64,000 bases of DNA from Lactobacillus sp. UCMA15818 (GCF_030400225.1 NZ_VJYB01000006.1:1-64000); one strand, 5' to 3'; positions 53,130 through 62,653 are shown, numbered from the stretch's first letter. Notes: generated by a model not told the origin, from the sequence alone. A program made the numbers and translations.

Positions 53130-53966
53130 TTATTTTTTATCAACTGGAATGTCAATTACAATCCGATGAAAACCGGGAACATCTTCTTCGTGTGTCTTAA
53201 CCCTCATTCCGTTTTCTTTAATCAGCTTAACTGACTTTTTAATCGTGTTTACTGCAATTCGCGTATCATGAAGTGCCTGATTGCGCTGCGGCTTCTTCTT
53301 AGTTGACTTAACCGGCTGTTCCTTCTTCTCCAATTCCTTAAGAACAAGCTCTTCCGTCTCCTTGACTGTTAACTGCTTGTCAATAACCTGCTTGATTACC
53401 TCAATCTGCTGCTCATCTTCCAAGCTTAACACGCTGCGTCCATGACGCTCCAAAATCTTGCGCTGCATAATTACACGCTGCACATAAGGCGCCAGCTTAA
53501 GTAATCTCAGCTTATTAGCAACAAACGATTGGCTCTTACCAAGTGCCTTTGCCAATTCTGTTTGCGTCAACTTATTTAACTCCATCAGTTCGTGATATGC
53601 TTTGGCCTCTTCAATCGCAGTCAGGCTTTCACGCTGCAGGTTCTCAATCACAGCGAGGGATGCAGCTTCAGTATCTGTCATTTCCTTAACGATTGCAGAG
53701 ATCTTTTCCCATTGTAATAACGATACCGCTCTGAAGCGCCGTTCGCCAGCAATGATCTCAAACTTATTTTCCTGATACTCTCTTACGATAATTGGTTGCA
53801 GCAAACCGTGATCACGAATCGTATTGGCCAATTCAACAATCTTTTCTTCTTCAAAAACCTTCCGTGGTTGAAATCTATTGGGTACAATCCGTGAAAGTTC
53901 GATTTCTCTTACCGTTTGTGTTTGGACTTCTGGTTTTTTATCTTTATTCCAAAATGAAAATGCCAC
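53130..53966 (-). CDS. noc: nucleoid occlusion protein Noc
   Basis: The GTG at 53966 (VAFSFWNKDKKPEVQ) has gaggagg eight bases upstream. The 279-residue protein is a ParB paralogue with PNRFQPRKVFE, the GERRFRAVSLLQW box and a helix-turn-helix (TQTELAKALGKSQSFVANKLR). The amphipathic N-terminus for membrane binding is visible (VAFSFW). Noc binds its own DNA sites and prevents division over the nucleoid. Its place between rsmG and parA is the one usual in Firmicutes. Confidence 0.93.
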   Translation of the reverse strand: MAFSFWNKDKKPEVQTQTVREIELSRIVPNRFQPRKVFEEEKIVELANTIRDHGLLQPIIVREYQENKFEIIAGERRFRAVSLLQWEKISAIVKEMTDTEAASLAVIENLQRESLTAIEEAKAYHELMELNKLTQTELAKALGKSQSFVANKLRLLKLAPYVQRVIMQRKILERHGRSVLSLEDEQQIEVIKQVIDKQLTVKETEELVLKELEKKEQPVKSTKKKPQRNQALHDTRIAVNTIKKSVKLIKENGMRVKTHEEDVPGFHRIVIDIPVDKK

Positions 53967-53996
53967 TCTCAATCCCTCCTCGAATCTCCATCTATT

Positions 53997-54725
53997 CTAC
54001 CCTACTAGAGGCTTCTTTCCAGGTGTTCCTGCTTTTCTTGGATATTTTGCTGGTGTTTTTTTGATTTTATCAATCTTAATAAGATGTCGTTCATCACCTG
54101 TGATGGGCAGTGTCAATTTATCGTCTTTGATGAACTTACCGCCTAATGTCTTAATTGCAAATTGTGCTTCATCAAGTTCCGTCCCTGCTTTTTGAGCTTT
54201 GAGTGCAACAAAGCTTCCACCCACTTTCACTAGAGGCAGACATAACTCGGTCAAAACATTGAGACGTGCAACAGCTCGGGCAGTCACAATGTCGAAACTT
54301 TCGCGAAATTGACTCTTCTTGCCCGCGAATTCTTCAGCCCGAGCATGGAAGAAAGACACGCCGGTCAATCCAAGATTATCGGCTAACTTCTCCAAGAACA
54401 AGATTCGTTTGTTCAACGAATCCACAATTGTGATCTCAAGATTCGGAAAAGCTATTCTCAAGGGAATCGACGGAAAACCAGCCCCAGCGCCGACATCACA
54501 TAGAGTTAACGATTCTACTTGTAACTGTGGAATCGCTACACCCGTCAAGAGTGAATCGAAGAAGTGTTTTAGATACACTTCATTTTTTTCAGTGATTGCT
54601 GTTAGATTCGTATGTGCATTAAAATCTACCAGTAACTGGAAGTATTGTTCATACTGTTCCATTTGATGGTCATCTAATTTTATTCCTAGGTCCAAAAGAG
54701 CCTGTTTAAATTCTGTTGGATTCAT
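53997..54725 (-). CDS. rsmG: 16S rRNA 7-methylguanosine(527) methyltransferase RsmG
   Basis: The ATG at 54725 follows gaggagc; an upstream extension to 54764 has no such site. The 242-residue protein has the GidB/RsmG motifs: [21 protein letters not shown] (SAM site), [12 protein letters not shown] and [13 protein letters not shown]. It methylates G527 of 16S rRNA. It is the gene upstream of noc, as in other Firmicutes. It ends with a Lys/Gly-rich tail. Confidence 0.95.
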   Translation of the reverse strand: MNPTEFKQALLDLGIKLDDHQMEQYEQYFQLLVDFNAHTNLTAITEKNEVYLKHFFDSLLTGVAIPQLQVESLTLCDVGAGAGFPSIPLRIAFPNLEITIVDSLNKRILFLEKLADNLGLTGVSFFHARAEEFAGKKSQFRESFDIVTARAVARLNVLTELCLPLVKVGGSFVALKAQKAGTELDEAQFAIKTLGGKFIKDDKLTLPITGDERHLIKIDKIKKTPAKYPRKAGTPGKKPLVG

Positions 54726-54755
54726 ATTGCTCCTCTTGATATCTGCTTGTATTTT

Positions 54756-54775
54756 GTGAAACACAATTGTTTCAC
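54756..54775. promoter_or_regulatory. inverted parS half-site pair in front of rsmG
   Basis: gtgaaaca (54756-54763) and tgtttcac (54768-54775) are the two halves of the ParB-family parS consensus TGTTTCACGTGAAACA, but in swapped order with caat between. It is not a full parS. It may bind ParB or Noc weakly or act in regulation of rsmG. Confidence 0.35.
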
Positions 54776-54856
54776 GAACTACTATTAGTTTATGATACTT
54801 TTACGCTTATTTCAAGGTCTCCTGCACAACAATCTTGGTGATTTTTTGTTTGCAAA

Positions 54857-54884
54857 ATAAAAAACCTGCCAAAATTGGCAAGTT
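54857..54884 (-). terminator. terminator of the flagellar cluster
   Basis: aacctgcc/ggcaagtt arms (54863-54884) are followed on the minus strand by T residues. It separates the glycosyltransferase gene from rsmG. Confidence 0.8.
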
Positions 54885-54915
54885 GATTTACCTTTACTTC
54901 ACAAATTGTTTTTTC

Positions 54916-57075
54916 TTATAATAATCTCTCATACAACTCATTAAGGCGGTCAACATCCCTGTCCTCTGGCAGTAACTCTTTCAACTGATTAATCATCGAC
55001 AATACACCTTGTGTTTTTCCTTGGCGAATCATATCCAAGATTTGTGCCTTAACTTGATTGCCCAGTCGCTGCATCTCGGCAGCAATCTGCTTTTGTTTTA
55101 TTTCAAGTCCTTGATACTTCTTGACAAGATGATCGACAATTGTTTTTGCTTCTTCATAGCAATTCAAACCCCATCTAAGGTTAGCAAAATATAATGAATA
55201 ATTACCATCATTTTGTTCTTCCAAAGCTCGTGCAAGAAAGACCGCAAATCTTGTTTCTGCAGGTAATAAATTAGACGGTTCACCCGCCAAAAGCTCCTCA
55301 TGATAGAGATACTGTGCACAACTCACAACACTTCGGGCATAAAATGGTAATTGTTCTTCAATACTTTCTGGCAGAACTTCTGCACTGAAGACAAATTCAT
55401 GGTACAACAACTGCAATAACGATTCTCTGCGCTGTGATTTCGGCCAGACACTCATAATCTTTCGTGCAAATTCAGGAATCTCATCTTTTTTCGAACTCAT
55501 TTGATGAACTACTGCAAGTGAAGCCTGATACCAGTCCTCTTGACTTATCTTATCAATTGCAAAAGCTGGATCAATTCTCTTATTAATTAATTCAGCGAAT
55601 AATTCTTCCTTAGGCAATGCACATGTTACTTTCTTTTTTCTGAGCGTTCTTAAAAGCACTTCAAATTCTCCGTTATTGCGTGCAATCAATAGTCGCTGCA
55701 GCAAAACAAAGTCATCATCTGAGTTCAACTTGGCAACAAATGCCACAAGCTGCTGTGCTTCAATACTGTCTTTTTGTTTTAAGATTACAATATCGCGTCC
55801 AAAAACATCTGGCAGTCGCCCATCATCGTTCAGCAACATATCATGCAATTGCTGTAATCCCTTTGAATCATTCTCCAAAAACAATGCTTCTAGTACGGTT
55901 CCAAGCAAGCGCGCAGTACTATCAAAGTCATCCTTCCACGGAATATATCTGGCAAAATGAATAATTGTCCGATAATTCTTCTCAATCATTGACTTGATAA
56001 AGATCTTCACAATCATCTTTATTCCCATCTCAACACTGACGAGTGCTCTAAAATAAAAAGAGGATTGGTTAACGAATTCACTTTGATGTGCAACAAGCCA
56101 GCGTACATTGACCATATAATCCTCTAAGCAACTGCTTGCTTGTGCAAATTCTTCCAAGCTCAACAAAGTAACAAAGATTAATTGATCAAGGACACATTTT
56201 TGATATTGGTTCAGCTTAAACCTGTCAGCATACTCATCTTTGATATCAAGCGCTTCTTGCCAGCATTCATTGCGCAAACGTACCTGAATCATATAACACA
56301 TAAGAGTGAATGAATCATTTTTGTTTGTCGGATTCTTATTATCCTCTGCAAAGAAGTTCGTTAGTCCTTCCTCAGCAGTCTCAAAAACAACATCCCGTTC
56401 TTCCTTCGTATCCTTCTTCATGCCTGCAACCAACTGTGCCCACAAATGCATGTCGTAAGGATTACTTTCGAGTCCCTCACGCATGATATCTTCATTACGT
56501 TCAAGCTTATTCTCAAGGCTTTTGCCCACATATCCAAAATGATGCATGAAGACTTTTGTCGCCTTGGTTGGAATGTAGATGGGTGACAAATACTCATGAA
56601 TTGGGCTCTTGAATTCCGTGTTTTCAGTCAAACGAACGCAACGTGTTTCAATATTCTTAGAATAATTTGTGCCTTCTAAGTCTAAATAATTCCTACGAAT
56701 ATACGAAAGCGAACCATACTTCGAATATTCCTTTTCATTATTGAAAAATGCGATTAACTCTGAAACATCATCGAACCATTCATCATCATCTAGAAACAAG
56801 AACCATTTGCCCCGTCCACGCTTCAGACCAACATTGCGTGCCGCAGCAAAGTCATTATTCCATTCATAGGGGACTACCAAATCAGCATACTCTGTTGCAA
56901 CTTGTAGTGACCCGTCACTTTCTTCGGCTCCAACAGTATCAACAACAATCAGTTCACTAGGGACTTGATTCAATATTGGCAACAATGAATCCATGCACTT
57001 CTGGACACTCTCCAAGTGATTAGAAACAAGCAAAGAGATTGTTAAGACCGGCTGACTCCATTTAATTCGCTCCAT
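54916..57075 (-). CDS. large GT2 glycosyltransferase of the flagellar cluster
   Basis: The start is MERIKWSQPVLTISLLVSNH (57075), with gaggaatg upstream, 16 bp after fliS. The 719-residue protein has an N-terminal GT-A domain (1-200; NDFAAARNVGLKRGRGKW and the FLDDDEW DxD motif at 94-100) and a long helical C-terminal part that looks TPR-like. It may act on the flagellin or on FliD, since it is in the same cluster. The sugar donor is not known. Confidence 0.85.
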   Translation of the reverse strand: MERIKWSQPVLTISLLVSNHLESVQKCMDSLLPILNQVPSELIVVDTVGAEESDGSLQVATEYADLVVPYEWNNDFAAARNVGLKRGRGKWFLFLDDDEWFDDVSELIAFFNNEKEYSKYGSLSYIRRNYLDLEGTNYSKNIETRCVRLTENTEFKSPIHEYLSPIYIPTKATKVFMHHFGYVGKSLENKLERNEDIMREGLESNPYDMHLWAQLVAGMKKDTKEERDVVFETAEEGLTNFFAEDNKNPTNKNDSFTLMCYMIQVRLRNECWQEALDIKDEYADRFKLNQYQKCVLDQLIFVTLLSLEEFAQASSCLEDYMVNVRWLVAHQSEFVNQSSFYFRALVSVEMGIKMIVKIFIKSMIEKNYRTIIHFARYIPWKDDFDSTARLLGTVLEALFLENDSKGLQQLHDMLLNDDGRLPDVFGRDIVILKQKDSIEAQQLVAFVAKLNSDDDFVLLQRLLIARNNGEFEVLLRTLRKKKVTCALPKEELFAELINKRIDPAFAIDKISQEDWYQASLAVVHQMSSKKDEIPEFARKIMSVWPKSQRRESLLQLLYHEFVFSAEVLPESIEEQLPFYARSVVSCAQYLYHEELLAGEPSNLLPAETRFAVFLARALEEQNDGNYSLYFANLRWGLNCYEEAKTIVDHLVKKYQGLEIKQKQIAAEMQRLGNQVKAQILDMIRQGKTQGVLSMINQLKELLPEDRDVDRLNELYERLL

Positions 57076-57091
57076 CGACTCATTCCTCTTA

Positions 57092-57481
57092 TCAAATATT
57101 ATTTTGCTGTGCCAGCACTTCTTGCCATGACTCAAGCAATTCACTCAGCATCTCAATAATTGGTCCAATTGGTTCCTTGGTCTTACCTAAATTCGCCTTA
57201 ACCAGTTCACTATTCATAAAGTCGTATAAGTTAACCAGACTTGCGGGTAGTTCTCCAGCAACCTCTTGGTTAACACTTTGCTTTAATTCACTGATGATGT
57301 CCTGTGCCTTAATCAGTTCATGATGAGCACCATTATTGTCAGATTTATCCAGTGCGAATTCCGCACGCTTTAGACTCTTAATTGCACCCTCATACAAGAA
57401 AATAACCAGTTTTTCGGGTGAAGCTCCTAAAATCTGACTGCTTAGATAAACATCTTTGGCCTTACGTTTGTCTGTGTACAT
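57092..57481 (-). CDS. fliS: flagellar export chaperone FliS
   Basis: The 129-residue helical protein has the FliS pattern: YLSSQILGASPEKLVIFLYEGAI, then a bundle ending LLESWQEVLAQQ. FliS binds the C-terminal helix of flagellin and delivers it to the export gate. It lies between the FliT-like gene (24 bp upstream) and the glycosyltransferase. Confidence 0.95.
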   Translation of the reverse strand: MYTDKRKAKDVYLSSQILGASPEKLVIFLYEGAIKSLKRAEFALDKSDNNGAHHELIKAQDIISELKQSVNQEVAGELPASLVNLYDFMNSELVKANLGKTKEPIGPIIEMLSELLESWQEVLAQQNNI

Positions 57482-57505
57482 ATTTTTTATACTCCTTTAG
57501 TACTA

Positions 57506-57835
57506 CTATAAATCCATATCAATTAGTGATGGACCTTCTTCTTGTTGCAAATAGGTCATTACAGTGCTTTTTCGTGATTGATTTAACTTCTGAATATGAT
57601 TCAATGCCGCTTGCTTTTTATCCTTAATCTGTGAGATAAGCTGTTCATAATTGTGCTGCAGTTGCTTATACTCAGGCATATCAGCTAATCCATTCGGCCG
57701 AGCAGTGCTCTGCAGTGTATCCAACAAAGTATTGGTTTTAGTAAGTGCTTCTTCATAAACAGTGGTCTCTTGCTGTAACAAACTATCTGCAAGCAACGAA
57801 TTTATCTGCATTATTGTCTTCTTATAATTATTCAC
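57506..57835 (-). CDS. FliT-like flagellar protein
   Basis: The 109-residue helical protein has no specific signature, but its place directly after fliD, and before fliS, is where FliT (the FliD chaperone) or FlgN-like proteins occur. Predicted as a Gln/Leu-rich coiled coil. Sequence alone is insufficient to call FliT. Confidence 0.55.
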   Translation of the reverse strand: MNNYKKTIMQINSLLADSLLQQETTVYEEALTKTNTLLDTLQSTARPNGLADMPEYKQLQHNYEQLISQIKDKKQAALNHIQKLNQSRKSTVMTYLQQEEGPSLIDMDL

Positions 57836-57846
57836 TTGCTTTCTCC

Positions 57847-59286
57847 TTAACTACTACTGCTGCTTGACGTTGACGATGTCAGGCTTGTTACATAACTAAG
57901 CTGTGTCTCAGCCTTCATCATTGCAGTATCAAGCCGAGTATAGATGTCAACATAATGGTCCTTTTTTGCCTCAAGTGCTGTCGTGAGCTTTTTAATTTGG
58001 TCATTTAATTCAGAAGTTGAAGTTGTATATCCAGCCAACTTAACTGCAATAGTGCCCTTGTTCGTCGAAGTGTCTGACAAATAATTGTTTGCTAAGCTCC
58101 CGAGACTCGCAGCATACCCTGATTCTGACTTTGTTGTACCAGTAATGCTCTTGGTTGACTGGTAAAAGAAATTCTTGACCGCATCAGGGTCACTAGCTAA
58201 CTGTGCCTTAAACTTATCTGCATCAAATCCAACTGTCCCATCATTATCAGTAATTGAGATCCCCAACTTGCTGGCATTCAAGGCTGTACCATTCGTGGCT
58301 GAAGAAGTCATCAAGCTGCTCAATTGACTCTGAAGTCGGGTTAACTCGCTGTCGCCAACGAGTGTCCCCTGGGTGTTGTCCGAACTGCTTGGATCACCAA
58401 CATCCAAGTCATCACTTATTAAGCCCATTAGACTATTATATTGACTGACCAATGTGCTAACAGCCGAAGTGGCTTTGGAGGTATCGTTCGTTAGAGACAG
58501 TGTCACTGCATCACTGCTGATTTTGGAGAGATTGATTGTGACTCCCTTGATTGCATCAGAGACTGAATTAGTATTACGTTCAATAGAAACACCGTCCAAT
58601 TGGAACTTAGCTGTCTTTCCGGTTGTCGTTGTTGTCGCATCACTGCTCATCCCTAGTGAACTCAGAACACTATCACTGTCGGCTGAAACTGCGAGTGTCT
58701 TTGCTCCTGCAGTCTGTGCCGTTAGCACCAAGTGATTATCTACCAAGCTGGCCTTGACACCTGATTTATTGGTTTGTGCATTTATCTTATCAACTACATT
58801 ACTTAATGAATCAGTAGCACTGATAGCTACATCAACCGAAGTTGCCGTTGTCGTACTGCTATCACTGCTGTTCAGGGTCAGCGTACCGCTAATACCAAGT
58901 GCTGTATCCTTATCTGTGGAGACTTGACTACCAATGACTTTAGTATTCGTTGCCAGCTGACTGACGCTAAGTGAATATGTTCCTTCATCGGCCGCAGAGG
59001 TTCCTGAGATTGAAGCCACACTAGAATCAGAGGTTGTTGCAACTTTTGTATTGAAAGCATCGTCAGATTCTAGTGCTTGAACATCAGTCAAAAAATTGGT
59101 TAGCCGGCTTTTAATATCTCCCCATGCTGTCTGCTGTGAACTATTTGTCGTGATTTGAGTCTGTGCTTTTGTTCTGGCTACATAAGAAGAATCAGCCTGC
59201 AATAAAGATTCAATGGTACTTGCAGTGATACCTGAATATTGTCCCAATGTAGTACTAATTCCATCAGTAGTCGTCACACTAGTCAT
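57847..59286 (-). CDS. fliD: flagellar capping protein FliD
   Basis: The 479-residue protein has the FliD N-terminus (TLGQYSGITASTIESLLQADSSYVARTKAQ), a central domain with TLNSSDSSTTTATSVDVAIS, and the C-terminal SLANNYLSDTSTNKGTIAVKLAGY coil. It ends in a Ser-rich tail. FliD caps the filament and helps flagellin fold. The last residues (SSTSSSSSS) are unusual and may be a glycosylation site. Confidence 0.92.
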   Translation of the reverse strand: MTSVTTTDGISTTLGQYSGITASTIESLLQADSSYVARTKAQTQITTNSSQQTAWGDIKSRLTNFLTDVQALESDDAFNTKVATTSDSSVASISGTSAADEGTYSLSVSQLATNTKVIGSQVSTDKDTALGISGTLTLNSSDSSTTTATSVDVAISATDSLSNVVDKINAQTNKSGVKASLVDNHLVLTAQTAGAKTLAVSADSDSVLSSLGMSSDATTTTTGKTAKFQLDGVSIERNTNSVSDAIKGVTINLSKISSDAVTLSLTNDTSKATSAVSTLVSQYNSLMGLISDDLDVGDPSSSDNTQGTLVGDSELTRLQSQLSSLMTSSATNGTALNASKLGISITDNDGTVGFDADKFKAQLASDPDAVKNFFYQSTKSITGTTKSESGYAASLGSLANNYLSDTSTNKGTIAVKLAGYTTSTSELNDQIKKLTTALEAKKDHYVDIYTRLDTAMMKAETQLSYVTSLTSSTSSSSSS

Positions 59287-59359
59287 AATATCAATCCTTT
59301 CACTTTATAATATTTAAGTTAGTAAATTATGTGTTTAGAAGCAATCCTTATGTATACGA

Positions 59360-59387
59360 CAAAAGTCGAACCTGCATTCGACTTTTG
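59360..59387 (-). terminator. hairpin after fliC
   Basis: caaaagtcgaa/ttcgacttttg arms lie 38 bp after the flagellin stop and are followed on the minus strand by few Ts. It may partly terminate between fliC and fliD, so that fliC is expressed more. Confidence 0.55.
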
Positions 59388-59424
59388 AGCGCTATTGTAT
59401 AACGATAAATCAGCGTGCTTAAGC

Positions 59425-60483
59425 TTAACCTTGAAGTAAAGTAAGCACTGTATTAGGCATTGAGTTAGCTTGTGAAAGCATTGACGTTGCTGCCTGTGTC
59501 AAGATATTTTGCTTTGTAAATGTTGTCATTTCTGAAGCCATATCAACATCACGAATTTGTGAATTAGCATCTGATAAGTTCTCAGAAGTTGTTCCCAAGT
59601 TGTTGATTGTATGTGTCAAACGGTTTTGTGCGGCACCAAGGTCGGCACGTTGACCAGAAACAGTACTTACAGCCTTTGTAAGAGCTGTGATTGCTTGAGA
59701 TGCTTTAATAGTATCTGCTGTCTCTTGTAGCTGTGTAGCTGAACTAGTAGTATCAGCTAATGTCTTAATCTTAGCTTCTAAGTCTGACAAACCTGAAACA
59801 TTACTCAATGTAGATGCTGTAGTCAATGATGTTGTATCAACACCCAATGCTGCCAAATTTTCAATATCAGTATCGGACAATGTTGCAGTTGTTCCCACTA
59901 CTGTTGTAAGTGCACTAGCTGCGGTTTGCATTGTAGTAATATCTGTGTCTGAAGCTGTTAAAGACAAAGTCGTGCTTCCAACTTTTAATGAATCTGCACT
60001 CATGTCACTGATTGAAACTGAGAGTGTTTGCCCAGCATTTGCACCGATTTGGAAAGTAAATGTGTTATTTCCACTCAAGAGACTCTTGTTATTGAACTCT
60101 GTATCCTGGCTAACACGTGTAATTTCACTTTGAAGAGCACCGAATTCCTTTTGGATATCCGTACGGTCACTATCTGATAAAGTACTATTGGCACTTTGAA
60201 CAGAAAGATCACGCATACGTTCAAGCATTGTTTGGCTTTCGCTAAGTGCACCTTCAGCTGTTTGAATCAACGAAACACCATCTTGGGCGTTACGTGTTGC
60301 TTGAGTCATCCCACTGATTTGTGACTTCATGTTTTCTGAGATAGCTAATCCAGCAGCATCGTCACCGGCTTTATTGATACGTGAACCAGATGAAAGCTTT
60401 GACAAAGAATCACTTTTAGCTGCAGTTGCAGCATTCAAGTTACGAAGTGTATCCATAGCAGAAATATTAGTATTTATACGCAT
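59425..60483 (-). CDS. fliC: flagellin
   Basis: The start MRINTNISAM (60483) follows ggaggaatt. The 352-residue flagellin has D0/D1 N-terminal (INTNISAMDTLRNLNAA, LSSGSRINKAGDDAAGLAIS, TLR5-type LERMRDLSVQ near 90) and C-terminal (SQIRDVDMASEMTTFTKQNIL, QANSMPNTVLTLLQG) helices. A Ser/Thr-rich central domain (about 150-265) is a likely glycosylation target of the linked glycosyltransferase. It has its own sigma-D-type promoter and is the filament subunit. Confidence 0.96.
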   Translation of the reverse strand: MRINTNISAMDTLRNLNAATAAKSDSLSKLSSGSRINKAGDDAAGLAISENMKSQISGMTQATRNAQDGVSLIQTAEGALSESQTMLERMRDLSVQSANSTLSDSDRTDIQKEFGALQSEITRVSQDTEFNNKSLLSGNNTFTFQIGANAGQTLSVSISDMSADSLKVGSTTLSLTASDTDITTMQTAASALTTVVGTTATLSDTDIENLAALGVDTTSLTTASTLSNVSGLSDLEAKIKTLADTTSSATQLQETADTIKASQAITALTKAVSTVSGQRADLGAAQNRLTHTINNLGTTSENLSDANSQIRDVDMASEMTTFTKQNILTQAATSMLSQANSMPNTVLTLLQG

Positions 60484-60540
60484 ATTTAATTCCTCCATTT
60501 TTTACGAGTTTATTTTGAGGCTTCCCCCTCATGTTTATAG

Positions 60541-60566
60541 ATATCGGTCGAGTAATAAATTATTTA
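60541..60566 (-). promoter_or_regulatory. sigma-D (sigma-28) type promoter of fliC
   Basis: On the minus strand TAAA (60563-60566) and CCGATAT (60541-60547) are separated by 15 bp, close to the flagellar sigma-28 consensus TAAA-N15-GCCGATAT. A small hairpin (gagggggaagcctc, 60516-60529) lies in the leader. Confidence 0.8.
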
Positions 60567-60731
60567 ATACTCTTGTTAAGAAATATTCATAAAATTTGCT
60601 TTGAAGTGTAAATCAAAGTTATCCGGTGACTCCCTTTAATGAAGTTTTATTAAAATTTTTACTCTACCATGGTTTAATTCTTTCATTGATTACATACTAT
60701 GAGACTTGATTTACATCACATCTACCAAAAA

Positions 60732-61319
60732 TCACACAAACAAAGAAACTATCGTGACCAAGAAAAAAATAGCGATTGCGAGAAAGAGAAGTGCAAAAAT
60801 CAACTTGCCAATTTTGTGATATGGGTTAATTGCAATCCCATAGCCAAAAACTTTTGGTACGAACAGTGGTGTATTAGGCTCGTTCGCATACTTTTGATAG
60901 ACTTGCTTCAGGAAATTATAAGAAACGTAAAGCGATGCAAGAATTAACAGTGACATAACCAACGTCAACGATTTGACCACACCTGTTTGATTTTCAAAGA
61001 ATGACATTGCAAAAGCCGCTATAATGACCAATGTTAGCAATATCAAGAGTGACCAAGAATATTTCTTATTAGCCTTTTTGATATTAATTAATTCGTAATC
61101 CGTTTCAACTTTCTTCATCAGTTGCTTATCTCCCTTCATAATATCAAGTGAAAAATTGTAATAATTGCTGAGCTTAATTAATGTTGGCACATCAGGAAAG
61201 TTCTTCCCATTTTCCCAATTAGAAAGCGTCTGTCGCGAAATAAATAAATCATCCGCAACTTCTTGCTGTGTTTTCCCCAAGTGTTTTCTTTCTTGAATCA
61301 GAATCTTGGCTAATTCCAT
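60732..61319 (-). CDS. XRE helix-turn-helix regulator with membrane segments
   Basis: The ATG at 61319 follows ggaggg. Residues 2-60 are an XRE helix-turn-helix (ELAKILIQERKHLGKTQQEVA, RQTLSNWENGKNFPDVPTL). Four hydrophobic segments follow (about 87-105, 115-135, 160-170 and 172-195), ending the protein in the membrane. It resembles the 30362 gene in layout. No target is evident; it lies upstream of, and convergent with nothing near, the flagellin promoter region. Confidence 0.78.
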   Translation of the reverse strand: MELAKILIQERKHLGKTQQEVADDLFISRQTLSNWENGKNFPDVPTLIKLSNYYNFSLDIMKGDKQLMKKVETDYELINIKKANKKYSWSLLILLTLVIIAAFAMSFFENQTGVVKSLTLVMSLLILASLYVSYNFLKQVYQKYANEPNTPLFVPKVFGYGIAINPYHKIGKLIFALLFLAIAIFFLVTIVSLFV

Positions 61320-61532
61320 AATTATCATCCCTCCCTTACAACAACTACGCTATTAAATAATGAAGAAAATGTCTAGCAAATCTTTTTTGCATCCGCATGA
61401 TTATTAGAAAAAAGTTATTTGGCTTGGAACTTTCCACACCTAAAATACATTTTAACCAAAGTGTAATCATTAGCCGTAAAATAATCAAAAATGCTAGAAT
61501 ATAACTGATAATTATATTAAAGAGGTGCGGAA

Positions 61533-62168
61533 ATGAAAATATTTATTGTTGGAGCCACAGGACGTGTTGCTACTAAATTAATCGAACAATTAACTTTGGA
61601 AGGCCATGAGATTTTGGCTGGTGCCAGATCTCCAGAAAGAGTCTTGCGGAATCCACATGTTACACCGCTAAAGTTGGATCTGCACACTGGACTTGAAACC
61701 TTGTCAGAACTTGTTAAAGATGCAGATGCAATTTATTTCGTCGCTGGATCACGCGGCAAAGACTTACTACAGACCGATGCCTTCGGTGCTGTTAAAATAA
61801 TGCAAGTTGCAGAGAAAAATCATATTAATCGATTTATTATGCTTAGTTCCGCCTTTTCTTTAGAACCAGAACAATGGAAGAAGAGGGGTATGGAAGACCT
61901 TTTGGACTATAATATTGCTAAGTTCTTCGCCGATAATTACCTTGTCCATCAGAGCAAGTTGGACTACACCATCTTACAAGCTGCCGCATTGATTGAAGAA
62001 AAGGGTTCTCACAGAATTGCTCTTAATGAGAATAGCGGAACAAAGAATACAATTCAAAATGTTGCTGAGACACTGGCTGCCATTATCAAGTTCGACAATA
62101 CCAGCAAAAAGATCATTAAAATGAGCGATGGGAAAACACCTATTGATGAAGCTTTAACACAAATATAG
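61533..62168 (+). CDS. NAD(P)-binding SDR-type oxidoreductase
   Basis: The 211-residue protein has a Rossmann start (IFIVGATGRVATKLIEQL, residues 3-20) and the atypical SDR pattern of NmrA/YhfK-like proteins (FIMLSSAFSLEP, YLVHQSKLDYTILQAAAL). It binds NAD(P) and may act as a redox sensor or reductase; no catalytic YxxxK is clear. It stands alone, with no operon partner. Confidence 0.8.
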   Translation: MKIFIVGATGRVATKLIEQLTLEGHEILAGARSPERVLRNPHVTPLKLDLHTGLETLSELVKDADAIYFVAGSRGKDLLQTDAFGAVKIMQVAEKNHINRFIMLSSAFSLEPEQWKKRGMEDLLDYNIAKFFADNYLVHQSKLDYTILQAAALIEEKGSHRIALNENSGTKNTIQNVAETLAAIIKFDNTSKKIIKMSDGKTPIDEALTQI

Positions 62169-62351
62169 ATTCAGGTTGCTTGATTTTAACCGTAAGCACC
62201 CAATAACCGACCGTCCATAAAGCTTAATATTCAATGATTCTATGAGTGAACTGTAGGGTTTATAAATTATCAATGACCCCTAGGATATAGCTGTTTTACA
62301 TATACACGCAATTGAGGTACAATATAGTTAAATTACGTCAAAGGAAAAACT

Positions 62352-62639
62352 ATGATAAGAAATTTTGCAGACAAGGAAACTAAGAAAATATATAATCAAA
62401 AATTTTCTAAGAAGTTGCCTCAATCAATTCAGAAAGTAGCTTTACGAAAGCTAATTATGTTAGATAATGCTACGAATATCAATGATTTAAGAATTCCGCC
62501 TGCTAATCATTTGGAACAATTAGTGGGAGATCGAGAAGGACAGTATAGTATAAAAATTAATGCACAATATCGACTTTGTTTTTCAGTTGAAAATCATAGT
62601 GATTTTACCAACGTCGAAATTATTGATTATCACCATTAA
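62352..62639 (+). CDS. higB: HigB-type toxin (RelE superfamily)
   Basis: The 95-residue protein matches HigB/plasmid-maintenance toxins: IRNFADKETKKIYNQKFSKKLP, ANHLEQLVGDREGQYSIKINAQYRLCF. In this toxin family mRNA is cut on the ribosome. It is directly followed by a HigA-type antitoxin 5-14 bp downstream, the inverted gene order of higBA modules. Confidence 0.9.
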   Translation: MIRNFADKETKKIYNQKFSKKLPQSIQKVALRKLIMLDNATNINDLRIPPANHLEQLVGDREGQYSIKINAQYRLCFSVENHSDFTNVEIIDYHH

Positions 62640-62653
62640 GGGGAGTGAATATT

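Noticed and set aside
54751-54780. A parS site for ParB
   Set aside because: The two half-sites are in the wrong order and spaced by four bases, so it is not the 16-bp consensus; kept only as a weak site.
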